Source: an uncultured Eubacterium sp.
GTDB taxonomy: Bacteria > Bacillota > Clostridia > Lachnospirales > Lachnospiraceae
Reading direction: 5' to 3'
Length of the DNA stretch: 64,000 nt
Assembly: GCA_949959185.1 (NCBI GenBank)
Contig: CATLIX010000010.1
Span: 1 to 64,000 of the forward strand
Shown piece by piece: positions 17,289-26,889 of this stretch; the first letter of the stretch is position 1, and each line of letters begins with the position of its first letter. Position numbers and translations under genes: made by a program. Below the pieces are notes generated by a model. That model saw only the letters and a list, made by a program, of their open reading frames with translations. It made no database searches and had not been told where the DNA came from.

Positions 17289-18820
17289 GCTCCCACTCCT
17301 TTCTCCGTCTTAACGTCAAAAGCTGCTGCCATCAGATTATCCTGGTTGATATCCGCCTTCCGGAACTCTGCATTGATACGTCCCTGGAACACCGATACCA
17401 CCCGGTCGGAAAGTTCCACAAGTTCTTCCATATCGGAAGAAATCAGAAGAACCGATACTCCCTGTTTCCGCAGGTGATGGATAATGGAATATACATCTCC
17501 TCTGGCTCCGGCGTCAATTCCGCGGGTAGGTTCATCCAGAATCACTACCTTAGGCCCGGTAGAAAGGCTTCGCCCGATTACAATTTTCTGCTGATTTCCG
17601 CCGGAAAGGCTTCCGGCAAGCTGTGTCTGCCCCGTTACCTTAATACGGAAATCATCTATGTATTTCTGAGTCACTTCTTTTTCTTTTTTCCGGTTCAGCA
17701 GGAATCTTCCCATGGACTTCTCCGATAACAGTGCGGAAGTGGTATTTCTGGCAACATCCGCAATCTTAAACAGCCCGTGGAGATGTCTGTCCTCCGGCAC
17801 ATAATTCAGTCCGGCTTCCAGCACCTTCCGGGTGGAAAGGCCTGTAATGTCTTTTCCGTCCAGGATTACTTTTCCGCCCAGCACTTCATCCATACCGAAT
17901 ATGGTTGTGGCAAGTTCGGTACGCCCCGCTCCTACCACGCCTGCCACTCCCAGTATTTCACCGGGATACAGCTTCAGGGAAATATTATTAAATCCATAGC
18001 CGCTGAAATCTCTGAGCTCCAGAACAGGATTCTGGTTCTTATAGTCAATCTCATGACCGGTCTCTTCTGCTTCTTCCTTCTCTTTCTCGCTGTCGGCAGG
18101 AAGCAGCCCCTTTACCAGGGCCTCCTTTGTAAATTCACTTACCTTGCCGCTGAGGGTGATGATACCGTCGCGCATAATGGCAACGCTGGTGGAAATCTCA
18201 AATACCTCCGCAAGCCTGTGGGTAATATAGATAATTCCGATTCCTCTGGAGCGCAGATCGTTCACGCATTTAAACAGGCTTTCCGCTTCATCAAAGGTAA
18301 GGGCGCTGGTAGGCTCATCCAGTATCAGTATCCGGGCCTGCCGAAGCAGCCCCCGCAGAATTTCCACAAGCTGCTGTTCCGCGATGGACAGGCTGCTGGC
18401 CTTGCGGTTCAAATCCATCTTCCAGCCTACTTCTTCCATCTGTGCAATCAGCCTTTTCCTGAGTTCCGCCGGCTTCTCCTCAAATCCGATAATGATATTC
18501 TGCTCCACTGTCATATTCGGAAACAGCATGGGTTCCTGCGGTACCATGTAGATTCCATTGGCAAGGGCAACGGAAGGTTTCGTAAGGTGTACCTGACTGC
18601 CTTTCATATAAATACAGCCTTCATCGGGCTGATAAATACCCATAATAATCTTCATCAGGGTACTCTTGCCTGCACCGTTTCCTCCTATTAAAGAAAGGAC
18701 TTCCCCTTCCCGCAGCTTCATATTGATACCTTTCAGCACCTGATTCAGGCCAAAAGATTTATGTATATTCTGGATGGACAGCAGTACGTTCTTTTCTCCT
18801 GATGTTTCAGCGTTTTGCAT
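17285..18820 (-). CDS. lsrA: AI-2 import ATP-binding protein LsrA
   Basis: Double-NBD ABC ATPase of 511 aa. The first domain has Walker A GGNGAGKST (46-54), signature LSIAEQQ and Walker B ILILDEPTSAL. The second has a degenerate Walker A (VVGAGRTEL), signature LSGGNQQK and VVILDEPTRGID. This asymmetry is normal for RbsA/LsrA proteins. The frame extends to 18847, but only the ATG at 18820 has an upstream GGGGG/AAAGG site. First gene of the import operon, driven by the promoter at 18892-18920. Confidence 0.93.
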   Translation of the reverse strand: MQNAETSGEKNVLLSIQNIHKSFGLNQVLKGINMKLREGEVLSLIGGNGAGKSTLMKIIMGIYQPDEGCIYMKGSQVHLTKPSVALANGIYMVPQEPMLFPNMTVEQNIIIGFEEKPAELRKRLIAQMEEVGWKMDLNRKASSLSIAEQQLVEILRGLLRQARILILDEPTSALTFDEAESLFKCVNDLRSRGIGIIYITHRLAEVFEISTSVAIMRDGIITLSGKVSEFTKEALVKGLLPADSEKEKEEAEETGHEIDYKNQNPVLELRDFSGYGFNNISLKLYPGEILGVAGVVGAGRTELATTIFGMDEVLGGKVILDGKDITGLSTRKVLEAGLNYVPEDRHLHGLFKIADVARNTTSALLSEKSMGRFLLNRKKEKEVTQKYIDDFRIKVTGQTQLAGSLSGGNQQKIVIGRSLSTGPKVVILDEPTRGIDAGARGDVYSIIHHLRKQGVSVLLISSDMEELVELSDRVVSVFQGRINAEFRKADINQDNLMAAAFDVKTEKGVGA

Positions 18821-18891
18821 TTCCTTTCCCCCATTCAAAATCAACATATGTTTGCTCTGTAATATTTTGTTTTATAATGTTTTATAGAATA

Positions 18892-18920
18892 ATCATAAGT
18901 GCAATTTCATTATTTGTCAA
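18892..18920 (-). promoter_or_regulatory. Sigma-A promoter of the lsrACDBF operon
   Basis: On the minus strand TTGACA (18920-18915), a 17-bp spacer and TATGAT (18897-18892). It lies 72 bp upstream of the lsrA start in the 362-bp divergent region, which otherwise is AT-rich and gene-free. Confidence 0.8.
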
Positions 18921-19066
18921 TACCTAAAACACCTTTTCCCCAATTTTCTTCTTTTTATTCCGAAATTATTGTGTATTTTTTCCAATAGATTTTCCTGGTT
19001 TTTTCTTTTCTTCTATCACAAATCCCATAAACCGTAAATTATATACGATTATTTTTCATATACACG

Positions 19067-19095
19067 TTGACTTTTCCCGTTCCTGTTGTTATACT
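19067..19095 (+). promoter_or_regulatory. Sigma-A promoter of the lsrR-lsrK-cupin operon
   Basis: TTGACT (19067-19072), a 17-bp spacer and TATACT (19090-19095). Just downstream ACATTTG occurs twice (19107-19113 and 19126-19132, 19 bp apart), placed where a repressor such as LsrR could act. That operator role is a guess. Confidence 0.75.
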
Positions 19096-19182
19096 GTTTT
19101 CATGATACATTTGATTTATACTTAAACATTTGTTATGCCTGATACTTTTCAGGCCCATATACTATTTTAATAAAGGAAACAG

Positions 19183-20136
19183 ATGATTATGTACGATGCT
19201 ATCACAGATTTTGAAGAAAATTTAATGATGAAGACAGCCTGGTATTACTATATGGAAAATATGACCCAGCAGGCCATTGCCGACCAGATGGGTATTTCCC
19301 GAATGCGGGTCATCCGTCTGCTGGAGAAAGCGCGCCAGACCGGAATTGTCCAGTTCCGGATTTCCTCCGCCCTGGACCGGCGCCATGAACTGGAAACCAG
19401 ACTGATGGAAACATACCATCTGAAGGACTGTTATATCGTGCCCACCAACCCGGATGATTCCGCAGTCAACGACACCATCGCAAAGGCAGCTTCTATTTAT
19501 ATTGCCAACCATGTATCCGATAACTGTTACATCAATTTCGGATACGGGGACACTTCTTCCAGAACCATTGAATATCTGGCGCGGAATCTGGAAATGTCTG
19601 CTTCCTTTGTTTCCCTGACCGGAGGCGTTGGATATTACCTGCCCAATTCCGAGACCAATATTTTCAATGCGAAGCTGTACCTGATTCCTGCCCCTCTGAT
19701 TATGTCTTCCAGAGAAATGGCGCAGGCCATGCGGGAGGAAAGTTCCGTAAAGGAAGTTACCAATATGATAAGCCTGGCCAGCATGACTATCGTGGGAATC
19801 GGCGCCATGGACCAGAGGGCAACCATATTAAAATCTTCCATATTAAGCCACAATGATTTTCTCCTTCTGGATATGAAGGGAGCTGTGGGAGATCTGATCT
19901 GCCATTTCATTGACAAAAACGGCTGCCTGGTGGACACAGATATTGACTCCCGGCTGGTAAGCGTACCTCTGAGCACTCTGAACCGGCTGGAGAATGTCAT
20001 CGGCGTATCTGCCGGAAAACATAAAGTGGCAGCCATCACCGCAGCCTTAAAGGGCGGCTATCTGGATATTCTGATTACGGATGAAAGCACTGCTGCACTG
20101 CTGTGTCAGGGACAGACGCCCCGGCAGAACCATTGA
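19183..20136 (+). CDS. lsrR: LsrR-type transcriptional repressor (SorC/DeoR family)
   Basis: N-terminal sigma-70 region-4-like HTH (MTQQAIADQMGISRMRVIRLLEKA, about residues 28-50) followed by a sugar-phosphate sensor domain of 250 residues (INFGYGDTSSRTIEYLA, VGIGAMDQRA). In characterised systems phospho-AI-2 binds this domain and releases the lsr promoters. AAAGGA lies upstream of the ATG. Divergent from lsrA and upstream of lsrK, as expected. Length 317 aa, the same as enteric LsrR. Confidence 0.9.
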   Translation: MIMYDAITDFEENLMMKTAWYYYMENMTQQAIADQMGISRMRVIRLLEKARQTGIVQFRISSALDRRHELETRLMETYHLKDCYIVPTNPDDSAVNDTIAKAASIYIANHVSDNCYINFGYGDTSSRTIEYLARNLEMSASFVSLTGGVGYYLPNSETNIFNAKLYLIPAPLIMSSREMAQAMREESSVKEVTNMISLASMTIVGIGAMDQRATILKSSILSHNDFLLLDMKGAVGDLICHFIDKNGCLVDTDIDSRLVSVPLSTLNRLENVIGVSAGKHKVAAITAALKGGYLDILITDESTAALLCQGQTPRQNH

Positions 20137-20225
20137 GGAAATGAGAAACAACACCCCGCCAGGCGGCAGAATCATGAACCTCAATATACTGCCTGGGGAG
20201 AATTAAATTTACAGGAGGTATTACC

Positions 20226-21788
20226 ATGGGAAAATATTTAATGGCATTAGATGCCGGAACCGGCAGCGTCCGTGCCGTACTTTTTGATTTGGACGGAAAT
20301 CAGCTGGGTGTTTCCCAGCAGGAATGGGAACACAGGGAAGACCCCCGTTTCCCCGGCTCCATGGACTTTGACTGGGTACATAACTGGGAACTGGCAAGAG
20401 GCTGTATTCAGAATGTTCTGGCAGAAACCGGAGCAGACCCCGGAGAAATCGCCGCAATTTCCACCACTTGTATGCGGGAGGGTATTCTGCTCTACGACAA
20501 AGATTACAATGAGCTCTGGGCCTGCGCCAACGTGGACGCCCGCTCCGACGACGAAGTGGTGGAACTGATTCAGAAATCACCGGAGCTGGAAAAGGAAATC
20601 TACCGGGTATCCGGCCAGACTTATGCACTGGGCGCTCTGCCCCGCATTCTCTGGGTCAAAAACAAAATGCCTGAAATCTATGAAAAAACTGCTTATGTGG
20701 GTATGTTCAACGACTGGCTGATTCTGAAACTCACGGGCGTTATGTCCATTGAACCCAGCAATGGCTCCACCACAGGCATTTTTGACCTGGCAACCAGAGA
20801 CTGGGACACATCTATTATGGAAAAATGCGGACTGAAAACAGACATTTTCCCGCAGGTATACGAAAGCGGTACCGTAGTGGGTTCTGTCAGCGAAGAGGCC
20901 GCTGCATTGACCGGACTTGCACCGGGCACTCCGGTAGTGGCAGGCGGCGGCGACGCACAGCTTGGATGTATCGGCGTGGGACTGGTAGCTCCGGGCCAGG
21001 GCGCTGTATTCGGAGGCAGTTTCTGGCAGTTTGAATACAACACTTCCGTGGCCAAAACAGACGAAAAGTGCCGGGTACGCGTCAACTGTCATGCCCTTCC
21101 CAGTCTCTGGCAGTATGAAGCACTGGCCTTCTATCCCGGCCTGATTATGCGCTGGTACCGGGATTCCTTCTGTCAGCCGGAAAAAAAGCTGGCAGAAGAA
21201 ACCGGCAGAGATACCTACGATTTGATGAATGAGGAAGCGGCAAAGATTCCTGCAGGCTGTTACGGCATGTTCTGCACTTTCTCAGACGTGATGAACTATA
21301 TTTCCTGGAAACATGCGGCCCCCACTTTCACCAATTTTGCACTGGATCCGGATAAATTCAACCGTTATACATTCTACCGGGCCATTATGGAGAACTCGGC
21401 GCTGGTGACCAGAGGAAACGTGGAACTTGTAGCTTCTGTGACAGGGGAATATCCCAAAGAGATTATCTTTGCTTCCGGAGCTTCCAAAAGCCCTCTCTGG
21501 TGTCAGATTGTCTCCGACGTACTGAATATCCCGGTACATGTGCCCAAAGTAAAAGAGGCCACAGCACTGGGCGCTGCCATCCTTGCAGGAAAAGGCGTTG
21601 GTATCTACACAGATATTGAGGAAACCGTACATAAAGTGGTTAAAATCGAAAAGACTTATCAGCCTGATCCGGAAAATGCCGGAGTTTACGCAGAGCTTTA
21701 CAAAGACTGGCGTAAGGTTTATCAGGCGCAGCTTGACCTTGCAGATCAGAACCTTACCAGAAACATGTGGTCCGCCCCCGGCGTCTGA
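20226..21788 (+). CDS. lsrK: Autoinducer-2 kinase
   Basis: FGGY-family carbohydrate kinase of 520 aa that phosphorylates imported AI-2, trapping it and making the LsrR ligand. The N-terminal phosphate loop is ALDAGTGSVRAVLFDLDG. Mid-protein GGGDAQLGCIGVG and the C-terminal FASGASKSPLWCQIVSDVL are the FGGY signatures. AGGAGG precedes the ATG. It sits 89 bp after lsrR and 44 bp before the cupin gene. Confidence 0.93.
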   Translation: MGKYLMALDAGTGSVRAVLFDLDGNQLGVSQQEWEHREDPRFPGSMDFDWVHNWELARGCIQNVLAETGADPGEIAAISTTCMREGILLYDKDYNELWACANVDARSDDEVVELIQKSPELEKEIYRVSGQTYALGALPRILWVKNKMPEIYEKTAYVGMFNDWLILKLTGVMSIEPSNGSTTGIFDLATRDWDTSIMEKCGLKTDIFPQVYESGTVVGSVSEEAAALTGLAPGTPVVAGGGDAQLGCIGVGLVAPGQGAVFGGSFWQFEYNTSVAKTDEKCRVRVNCHALPSLWQYEALAFYPGLIMRWYRDSFCQPEKKLAEETGRDTYDLMNEEAAKIPAGCYGMFCTFSDVMNYISWKHAAPTFTNFALDPDKFNRYTFYRAIMENSALVTRGNVELVASVTGEYPKEIIFASGASKSPLWCQIVSDVLNIPVHVPKVKEATALGAAILAGKGVGIYTDIEETVHKVVKIEKTYQPDPENAGVYAELYKDWRKVYQAQLDLADQNLTRNMWSAPGV

Positions 21789-21832
21789 AACCGGAAAGCA
21801 CCGCAGCATATATATCATAAGGAGGAAAAAAT

Positions 21833-22171
21833 ATGTTTATTATTGATGAAAAAGACAGAGAATACCGTTTCGGAGACAGCGGCCCGAAATATCTGATGAA
21901 AGGCCCCCGTTCCAACTTTGCAGTGGTACAGTTCCAGCCCGGCCAGGATTTCAAAGCCCATTACCATAACATTATGGAAGAAAATTTCTATATTCTGGAG
22001 GGCAAAATTGATATCGAAGTGGATGGCGCCACCCATACTCTGAGTCAGGGCCAGATGATGCATATTGAGCCGAAAGAAGTGCATTATGTCATCAACCGTT
22101 ACGACAAAACGGTAAAAATGATTTCCACTCTGGCGCCTTTCCAGGAATCTGACAAGGTGGAAGTGGACTGA
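21833..22171 (+). CDS. Small cupin protein of the lsr locus
   Basis: Single cupin domain of 112 aa. Metal-ligand pattern H-x-H followed by Glu (FKAHYHNIMEENFYILEGK) and a second motif with His (KEVHYVINRY). AAGGAGG 7 nt upstream. It takes the place where enterics have lsrG, the phospho-AI-2 isomerase, which is not in this window, so it may act on phospho-AI-2 or its ketone product. That is inference from position. Its stop codon lies at the first bases of a palindromic repeat. Confidence 0.8.
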   Translation: MFIIDEKDREYRFGDSGPKYLMKGPRSNFAVVQFQPGQDFKAHYHNIMEENFYILEGKIDIEVDGATHTLSQGQMMHIEPKEVHYVINRYDKTVKMISTLAPFQESDKVEVD

Positions 22172-22373
22172 CAGGAAACCATATGCTTTAACACTTCATA
22201 TCAGCATGGATATTTCCTGTAAGATAAAAAAGAATGCGCTTGTGCATTCTTCGCGCGCGAGCGGATTGTCTGGCAATAGATTTCCTCTCCGCGAGCTGCG
22301 CATCTTAGTTTTTATTCTATAGGAAGGCACTTTCACGCATTAGCGTGACAAGGCCTTTCCTATAGAATAAAAA
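22171..22373. repeat. Palindromic repeat family A, cluster 2 (three modules)
   Basis: Module 1 (22171-22231) has ends ACAGGAAA and TTTCCTGTAAGATAA. A small hairpin follows (AAGAATGC/GCATTCTT, about 22230-22251). Module 3 (22252-22304) begins CGCGCGCGAGCGGATTG and ends GCTGCGCATC; it matches 47923-47975 at 51 of 53 bases. A second palindrome (22309-22373) has ends TTTTTATTCTATAGGAA and the complement, with the GCATTAGCG core shared with 48010-48025. Confidence 0.85.
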
Positions 22374-22374
22374 A

Positions 22375-22408
22375 CCGGGTGCTGCAAAACCCTCTTTGCA
22401 GCACCCGG
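22375..22408. terminator. Intrinsic terminator at the S8 protease 3' end
   Basis: Perfect 14-bp arms CCGGGTGCTGCAAA (22375-22388) and its complement (22395-22408), flanked by A-run and T-run, so it works in both directions. Confidence 0.9.
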
Positions 22409-22438
22409 CTTTTAATTATGACACATCTCTGTTCTTCT

Positions 22439-24121
22439 CTAACGAATACGAAAATCCTCAAACGCCTGATAGAGATTCAGCAATCCCCAGCCAAATGCCT
22501 GGTCCGGATAAGTACGTTTGCTGTCTCTGGTAGCTCCCCGAATCAGCACATTTTTCACTTCCAGACTGGTAATTGTACTATAATTTCCGCGCACAATCCC
22601 CCATTCCAGCATTAACGCCACAGCCCCCGACGTAATGGCAGCCGCCACACTGGTTCCGTCCCTGGTAACAAACTGATTGCGCAGCCCCGCTCCAAGGACT
22701 CCCACACCCGGAGCCACAAAATCCGGTTTCACCCATCCATTCGAAGTAAATCCCCGGCCGGACTTCAGGTAAATACTGTTATCTCTGGCGTCGTAAGCCC
22801 CCACGCTGATGGGCACAATGGTTGTGGCCGGAACCGTCAGAGTCGTATCCGGATTGGAACGGACAAAAAATACATCCCCTGACAGAAGTTCCCGCATGGG
22901 CAGCCACATATGAAATATGCTGGCCATCTCCACCTCCGGCAGCACCCGTATATTCCACAGCCCCTGGGAAGGATGTGCAAAACGCATATAAATAATCTGG
23001 GCTCCGTCCAGAATTCCGGTAATCCTGTAATCTACCGTCACACTGGTATTCTCAAACAGAAAATCATACTCCCTGCCTCCGGACAGAATATACTCGCTGG
23101 GCATCCGTTCTCCGGTAGGAGAAATAATCTCCACAACAAACCGCTGGGGAGCCCGCGCCCACAGCTCCGCCACAAAGCCGTCCACGCCTTCTCCCACGCT
23201 GATTTCCACATTCTGGTACATCTGCCCGTTCTCCATCTCTCCCAGATAGTGGTGACGCTCATTTCCTTCATTTCCCGTGGCAGTTACAGCCATCCGGCCA
23301 TTGCGCAGTGAAACGTGATTCAAAACGGAGGACAGGGGACTTGCCCCCGTATGGCTTCCCATATTGGTTCCCAGACCAAAACAGATAACCAGTGGCATAT
23401 GGCGCTTCGCTGCAAGCTGGTCCAGATAGGCGATTCCCGCCATAATATCATTTTCCTGAAAGGCCTGTGCGTCTTCCGGGATAAAATAGAATTCCCGCAG
23501 GTATTCTTTGGCGGGCTTTAACTTTACCATCACAATTCTGACATAAGGCGCCGCCCCGGTAAATTCCTCCTCCGGCACCGGGCTGCCCGCCGCGATACTG
23601 GCCAGAAAAGTCCCATGGCCTTCCGGGTCCGTCATGGGCACCACTTCTCTGGGATTTGCCGCCTGCAATGCCTCGTTAATCTGATTATCCTGATATTCGC
23701 TGCCATACAGGAACCCTTCCGGCCTGGTTCCGCTCCGGTCTGTCTGATCCCAGACCGCCGCAATCCTGGTACTTCCATCGCTGTTGCGGAACACGGGATT
23801 TTCATAATCAATGCCCGTATCCAGAAATCCAATTAAAACACCCTGTCCCTTTAAGGACAGGGTCGGCTGATTCTGAATTCTTAAAATTCCGCTGGCCTCC
23901 AGAGCGCTCTCGTCCATAAGGGTATAGCATTTTGGAATCGAGGTATAATCATAATTCTGAATATTCAGCGGGGGATTTGTATTCCTCGGAATATAGGCCG
24001 CATCGTAGGCATCCGTGATTCTCTGTATGCATTCCCCGGCAGGCATTCCCCTCATCCGCAGCTCATATTCCATTATAAAATCGTAGTAATCATTTGAGTA
24101 TACCGCTTCTTCACAGTCCAT
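22439..24121 (-). CDS. S8 (subtilisin-like) serine protease
   Basis: Catalytic triad is intact: Asp101 (GFLDTGID), His169 (PEGHGT), Ser491 (RDGTSVAAA), with oxyanion Asn284 (ATGNEG). A 150-residue insert between the Asn and Ser blocks has a jelly-roll look, as in the clostridial Csp germination proteases. No signal peptide is visible, so it is cytoplasmic or leaves by another route. It follows the ClpX-like gene by 19 nt, and co-expression is very likely. The role is not known; spore-related proteolysis is one possibility. Confidence 0.85.
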   Translation of the reverse strand: MDCEEAVYSNDYYDFIMEYELRMRGMPAGECIQRITDAYDAAYIPRNTNPPLNIQNYDYTSIPKCYTLMDESALEASGILRIQNQPTLSLKGQGVLIGFLDTGIDYENPVFRNSDGSTRIAAVWDQTDRSGTRPEGFLYGSEYQDNQINEALQAANPREVVPMTDPEGHGTFLASIAAGSPVPEEEFTGAAPYVRIVMVKLKPAKEYLREFYFIPEDAQAFQENDIMAGIAYLDQLAAKRHMPLVICFGLGTNMGSHTGASPLSSVLNHVSLRNGRMAVTATGNEGNERHHYLGEMENGQMYQNVEISVGEGVDGFVAELWARAPQRFVVEIISPTGERMPSEYILSGGREYDFLFENTSVTVDYRITGILDGAQIIYMRFAHPSQGLWNIRVLPEVEMASIFHMWLPMRELLSGDVFFVRSNPDTTLTVPATTIVPISVGAYDARDNSIYLKSGRGFTSNGWVKPDFVAPGVGVLGAGLRNQFVTRDGTSVAAAITSGAVALMLEWGIVRGNYSTITSLEVKNVLIRGATRDSKRTYPDQAFGWGLLNLYQAFEDFRIR

Positions 24122-24140
24122 ATGCTGCTCTTTTCTTTTT

Positions 24141-25712
24141 TTACATATGTATGTGACGTTTTTCCGGAATATTCAGGCATCCCCGCATACTGATCACCGG
24201 ACCTCCTGTATTTTCCACATAATCTCTGGTAATGGTTACCACTCCGATGTTGTCATCCTTGGGAATCTCATACATGATATCCAGCATAAATTCCTCGATA
24301 ATGGCCCGGAGCGCCCGCGCGCCCACATCTTTCTTTCTGGCTTTTCCGGCAATGGAGCGCAAAGCCTCTTCTTCAAATTCCAGCTTCACCTCGTCCATGG
24401 CCAGCAGCTTCTGATACTGTTTGACAATGGCATTCTTCGGCTCTGTCAGAATCCGCACCAGCATATCTTCGGTCAGAGCATCCAGCGCAAAAATAATCGG
24501 AAGACGTCCCAGAAACTCCGGTATCATCCCGTATTTGCGGATATCCTCCACTTCTACCCGATGCAGAAGATTCTCTTCCTTATCATATTTGTCCTTCAAA
24601 TCCGCATGGAATCCCATGGCAGACTGTTTGTTCAGGCGTTCCTTAATAATATCCTCCAGATCCGGAAATGCACCGCCGCAGATAAACAGGATATTTTTGG
24701 TATTTACCGTGGCCAGAGGCACCATGGCATTCTTACTGTTGGCTCCCACCGGCACCTCAATCTCAGCCCCCTCCAGCAGTTTGAGCATTCCCTGCTGTAC
24801 GCTCTCTCCGCTCACATCCCGCTGGTGGGTATTCTTTTTCTTGGCAATCTTGTCTATCTCGTCGATAAAAATAATTCCATGCTCCGCTTTCTCCACATCA
24901 TTATCCGCAGCAGCCAGCAGCTTGGACACAACGCTTTCAATGTCGTCTCCGATATACCCGGCCTCTGTGAGGGAAGTGGCGTCGGCGATGGCAAGAGGCA
25001 CATCCAGCAGCTTCGCCAGGGTTTTTACCATATAGGTCTTGCCGCTTCCCGTGGGGCCCACCATAAGCATATTGGATTTCTCAATCTCCACACCGTCCAG
25101 ATTGTCGCAGCCCACACGTTTATAATGATTGTAAACTGCCACGGACATGACCTTCTTGGCATGTTCCTGTCCCACCACATATTCATCGAGACTGGCCTTA
25201 ATCCGGTGAGGCGCCGGAATGGATTTGATATCCAGCACCGGCTTTTCCTTCTTTTCTTCTTTTTTCTTCTTCTTTTTCAGTTTCTGGCTCCTGGGCATCA
25301 TGTTCATACCCATATTCTGCAAATCCGACAGATTAATCATACTGATATTGGGCATGTTGCCAAAGCTGCTCATATCTCCCAGCGGAAATCCGCCATGATT
25401 CATGCTGTCAAAGGTTTTCTGCATACAGTCCGCACAGATACAGATTTCATTCGGTATCTTAATCATTTTCCCGGCCTTGCTCTCCGGCCGGTGGCAGATA
25501 TAGCAGATATCTTCGTATTCGCTGTCCGGACTGCCTGTTTCGGAAACACTGTCCGGACTGCCTGTTTCGGAAGCGCTGTCCGAACTGTCCGTTTCGGAAG
25601 CCCCCTCTTTCACATCACCGCTGTCCGCAGGTTCCAGCTTTGTATATTCCTCTGTTTCTCCGGAATCCGAAACTACTTCCCGGAAATCTGTATCATCAAA
25701 TTTATCCTTCAT
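24141..25712 (-). CDS. ClpX-like AAA+ unfoldase with extended N-terminus
   Basis: Residues 1-70 are an acidic Ser/Asp-rich extension with three 9-residue repeats. A ClpX-type zinc-binding domain follows (CYICHRP...CICADC). The AAA+ module has Walker A GPTGSGKT, Walker B IIFIDEID, pore loop GYIGDD and sensor region GRLPIIFALD. The ClpP-docking tripeptide appears as MGF instead of IGF. At 523 aa it is about 100 longer than housekeeping ClpX, so I read it as a paralog; the canonical clpX is not here. The adjoining S8 protease and membrane protein suggest a dedicated proteolytic unit. Confidence 0.85.
   Translation of the reverse strand: MKDKFDDTDFREVVSDSGETEEYTKLEPADSGDVKEGASETDSSDSASETGSPDSVSETGSPDSEYEDICYICHRPESKAGKMIKIPNEICICADCMQKTFDSMNHGGFPLGDMSSFGNMPNISMINLSDLQNMGMNMMPRSQKLKKKKKKEEKKEKPVLDIKSIPAPHRIKASLDEYVVGQEHAKKVMSVAVYNHYKRVGCDNLDGVEIEKSNMLMVGPTGSGKTYMVKTLAKLLDVPLAIADATSLTEAGYIGDDIESVVSKLLAAADNDVEKAEHGIIFIDEIDKIAKKKNTHQRDVSGESVQQGMLKLLEGAEIEVPVGANSKNAMVPLATVNTKNILFICGGAFPDLEDIIKERLNKQSAMGFHADLKDKYDKEENLLHRVEVEDIRKYGMIPEFLGRLPIIFALDALTEDMLVRILTEPKNAIVKQYQKLLAMDEVKLEFEEEALRSIAGKARKKDVGARALRAIIEEFMLDIMYEIPKDDNIGVVTITRDYVENTGGPVISMRGCLNIPEKRHIHM
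25522..25602. repeat. Three 27-bp in-frame repeats in the ClpX-like gene
   Basis: Units at 25522, 25549 and 25576 encode SETGSPDSE, SETGSPDSV and SETDSSDSA. The period is nine codons, so copy-number change would keep the frame. It lies in the disordered acidic N-terminal extension. Confidence 0.8.
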
Positions 25713-25818
25713 CCTGAAATCTCCTTTTTCTTTTCGAACTTCATCATCCGAAACATGACTTTATTATAAGCCAGGGAGTTCAATAGCACAACTGCTTTTT
25801 CAAAGGCTTTCGAAAAAT

Positions 25819-26889
25819 TTAATATTCATAAAAATAATTGTAACCGCAGAAATCCTGTCTCACCGGGTCATAATAAATACCGATGGTATATTCTCCCTGC
25901 ATCAGCAGCAGTATCATATCCTTTAATTCTACAATCTGATAGGAATAACCTTCCGTCTCTTCCGGTGCATCCGTCGACGGCACAGCCCCGGTTTTCTCCA
26001 CCTCGTATTCCGCATCTTTTGCCTTATTTTCATCATACAGCTCCGGACTATCATAAAATCCCCAGGCTTCCGTCAGATCTTTCAGTTCCCCGGGCATATG
26101 ATCTGTTCCTGTTTTCTGCTCCAGAATATTATTCAGCCAGCGAAGCCCCTCCATATGTCCATTGACATAATCTCCATTTTTACTGTACATGGAAAAAAAA
26201 TCCTGATTGCTCAGCAGCACCATGTAATCAAAATACGCCGCCAGCTCCTTTTCGGATTCTTCCAGTGTTTTTACCAGCCTGTCTTTTCCCTTCTCCCACT
26301 GTTCCCTGTCCCGTTCTTCTTCCCTGGATTCCTGACAGATAAAACTTACGATATTCCACTCGCTGCAGGCAATCCGTACCTGATACTGCCTCTGGTTCAG
26401 TTCCAGCGTATCCCGGTAAAAATAAACGGAGCCCATGGGAGAATTTTCAGTCATAATCAGACTGTCTACGATTTTTTTCTGATTTTTCTGATAAACCTTC
26501 CATACATCCTCCGTCCGCACATGGCTCTCACAGGCTATCATCTGATACAGATACCAGTCAGCCCTCTCCCTGGTCTCTTCCGGACTTTCTCCATAATCCA
26601 GAAGTATCCGGTAAAAATCCGGATGAATCCCTGCAGAATCCTCTCCTTCCAGGTAGTGATTCCCCGCCGCAGTCTCATCCTCCGGGTAGTAATTCCAGGG
26701 AAACAGCTCAATATCTTCTTCAATCTTTCCATAAAAAATATTGGAACTGGTACTCTCATATTCCGCTTCTTCCAGAATCCGTTCTTTTTCCAGCACCTTT
26801 TTTCCGCTTTCTACAATTACGAGGTAACCGACTCCCAGGACAATTCCCGCACACAGAAGGGTCAGCGCCATGGATTTTATTTTAGCCAT
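25819..26889 (-). CDS. Membrane-anchored protein of a two-component operon, function unknown
   Basis: A 356-residue protein with one N-terminal membrane anchor (residues 6-26, LTLLCAGIVLGVGYLVIVE) and a long acidic extracytoplasmic domain. It has no recognisable catalytic motif. It starts inside the last codons of the histidine kinase gene (8-nt overlap), so it is translated with it. It could be an accessory sensor or a co-regulated surface protein. It is followed after 106 bp by the ClpX-like gene. Confidence 0.65.
   Translation of the reverse strand: MAKIKSMALTLLCAGIVLGVGYLVIVESGKKVLEKERILEEAEYESTSSNIFYGKIEEDIELFPWNYYPEDETAAGNHYLEGEDSAGIHPDFYRILLDYGESPEETRERADWYLYQMIACESHVRTEDVWKVYQKNQKKIVDSLIMTENSPMGSVYFYRDTLELNQRQYQVRIACSEWNIVSFICQESREEERDREQWEKGKDRLVKTLEESEKELAAYFDYMVLLSNQDFFSMYSKNGDYVNGHMEGLRWLNNILEQKTGTDHMPGELKDLTEAWGFYDSPELYDENKAKDAEYEVEKTGAVPSTDAPEETEGYSYQIVELKDMILLLMQGEYTIGIYYDPVRQDFCGYNYFYEY

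Noticed and set aside
25522..25602. Repeat array
   Set aside because: 27-bp units are in-frame protein repeats of the ClpX-like N-terminus, with no spacers.
24147..25769. 540-codon open frame opposite the ClpX-like gene
   Set aside because: Shadow of a well-supported AAA+ gene. The composition (His/Phe/Gln-rich) is typical of antisense translation.
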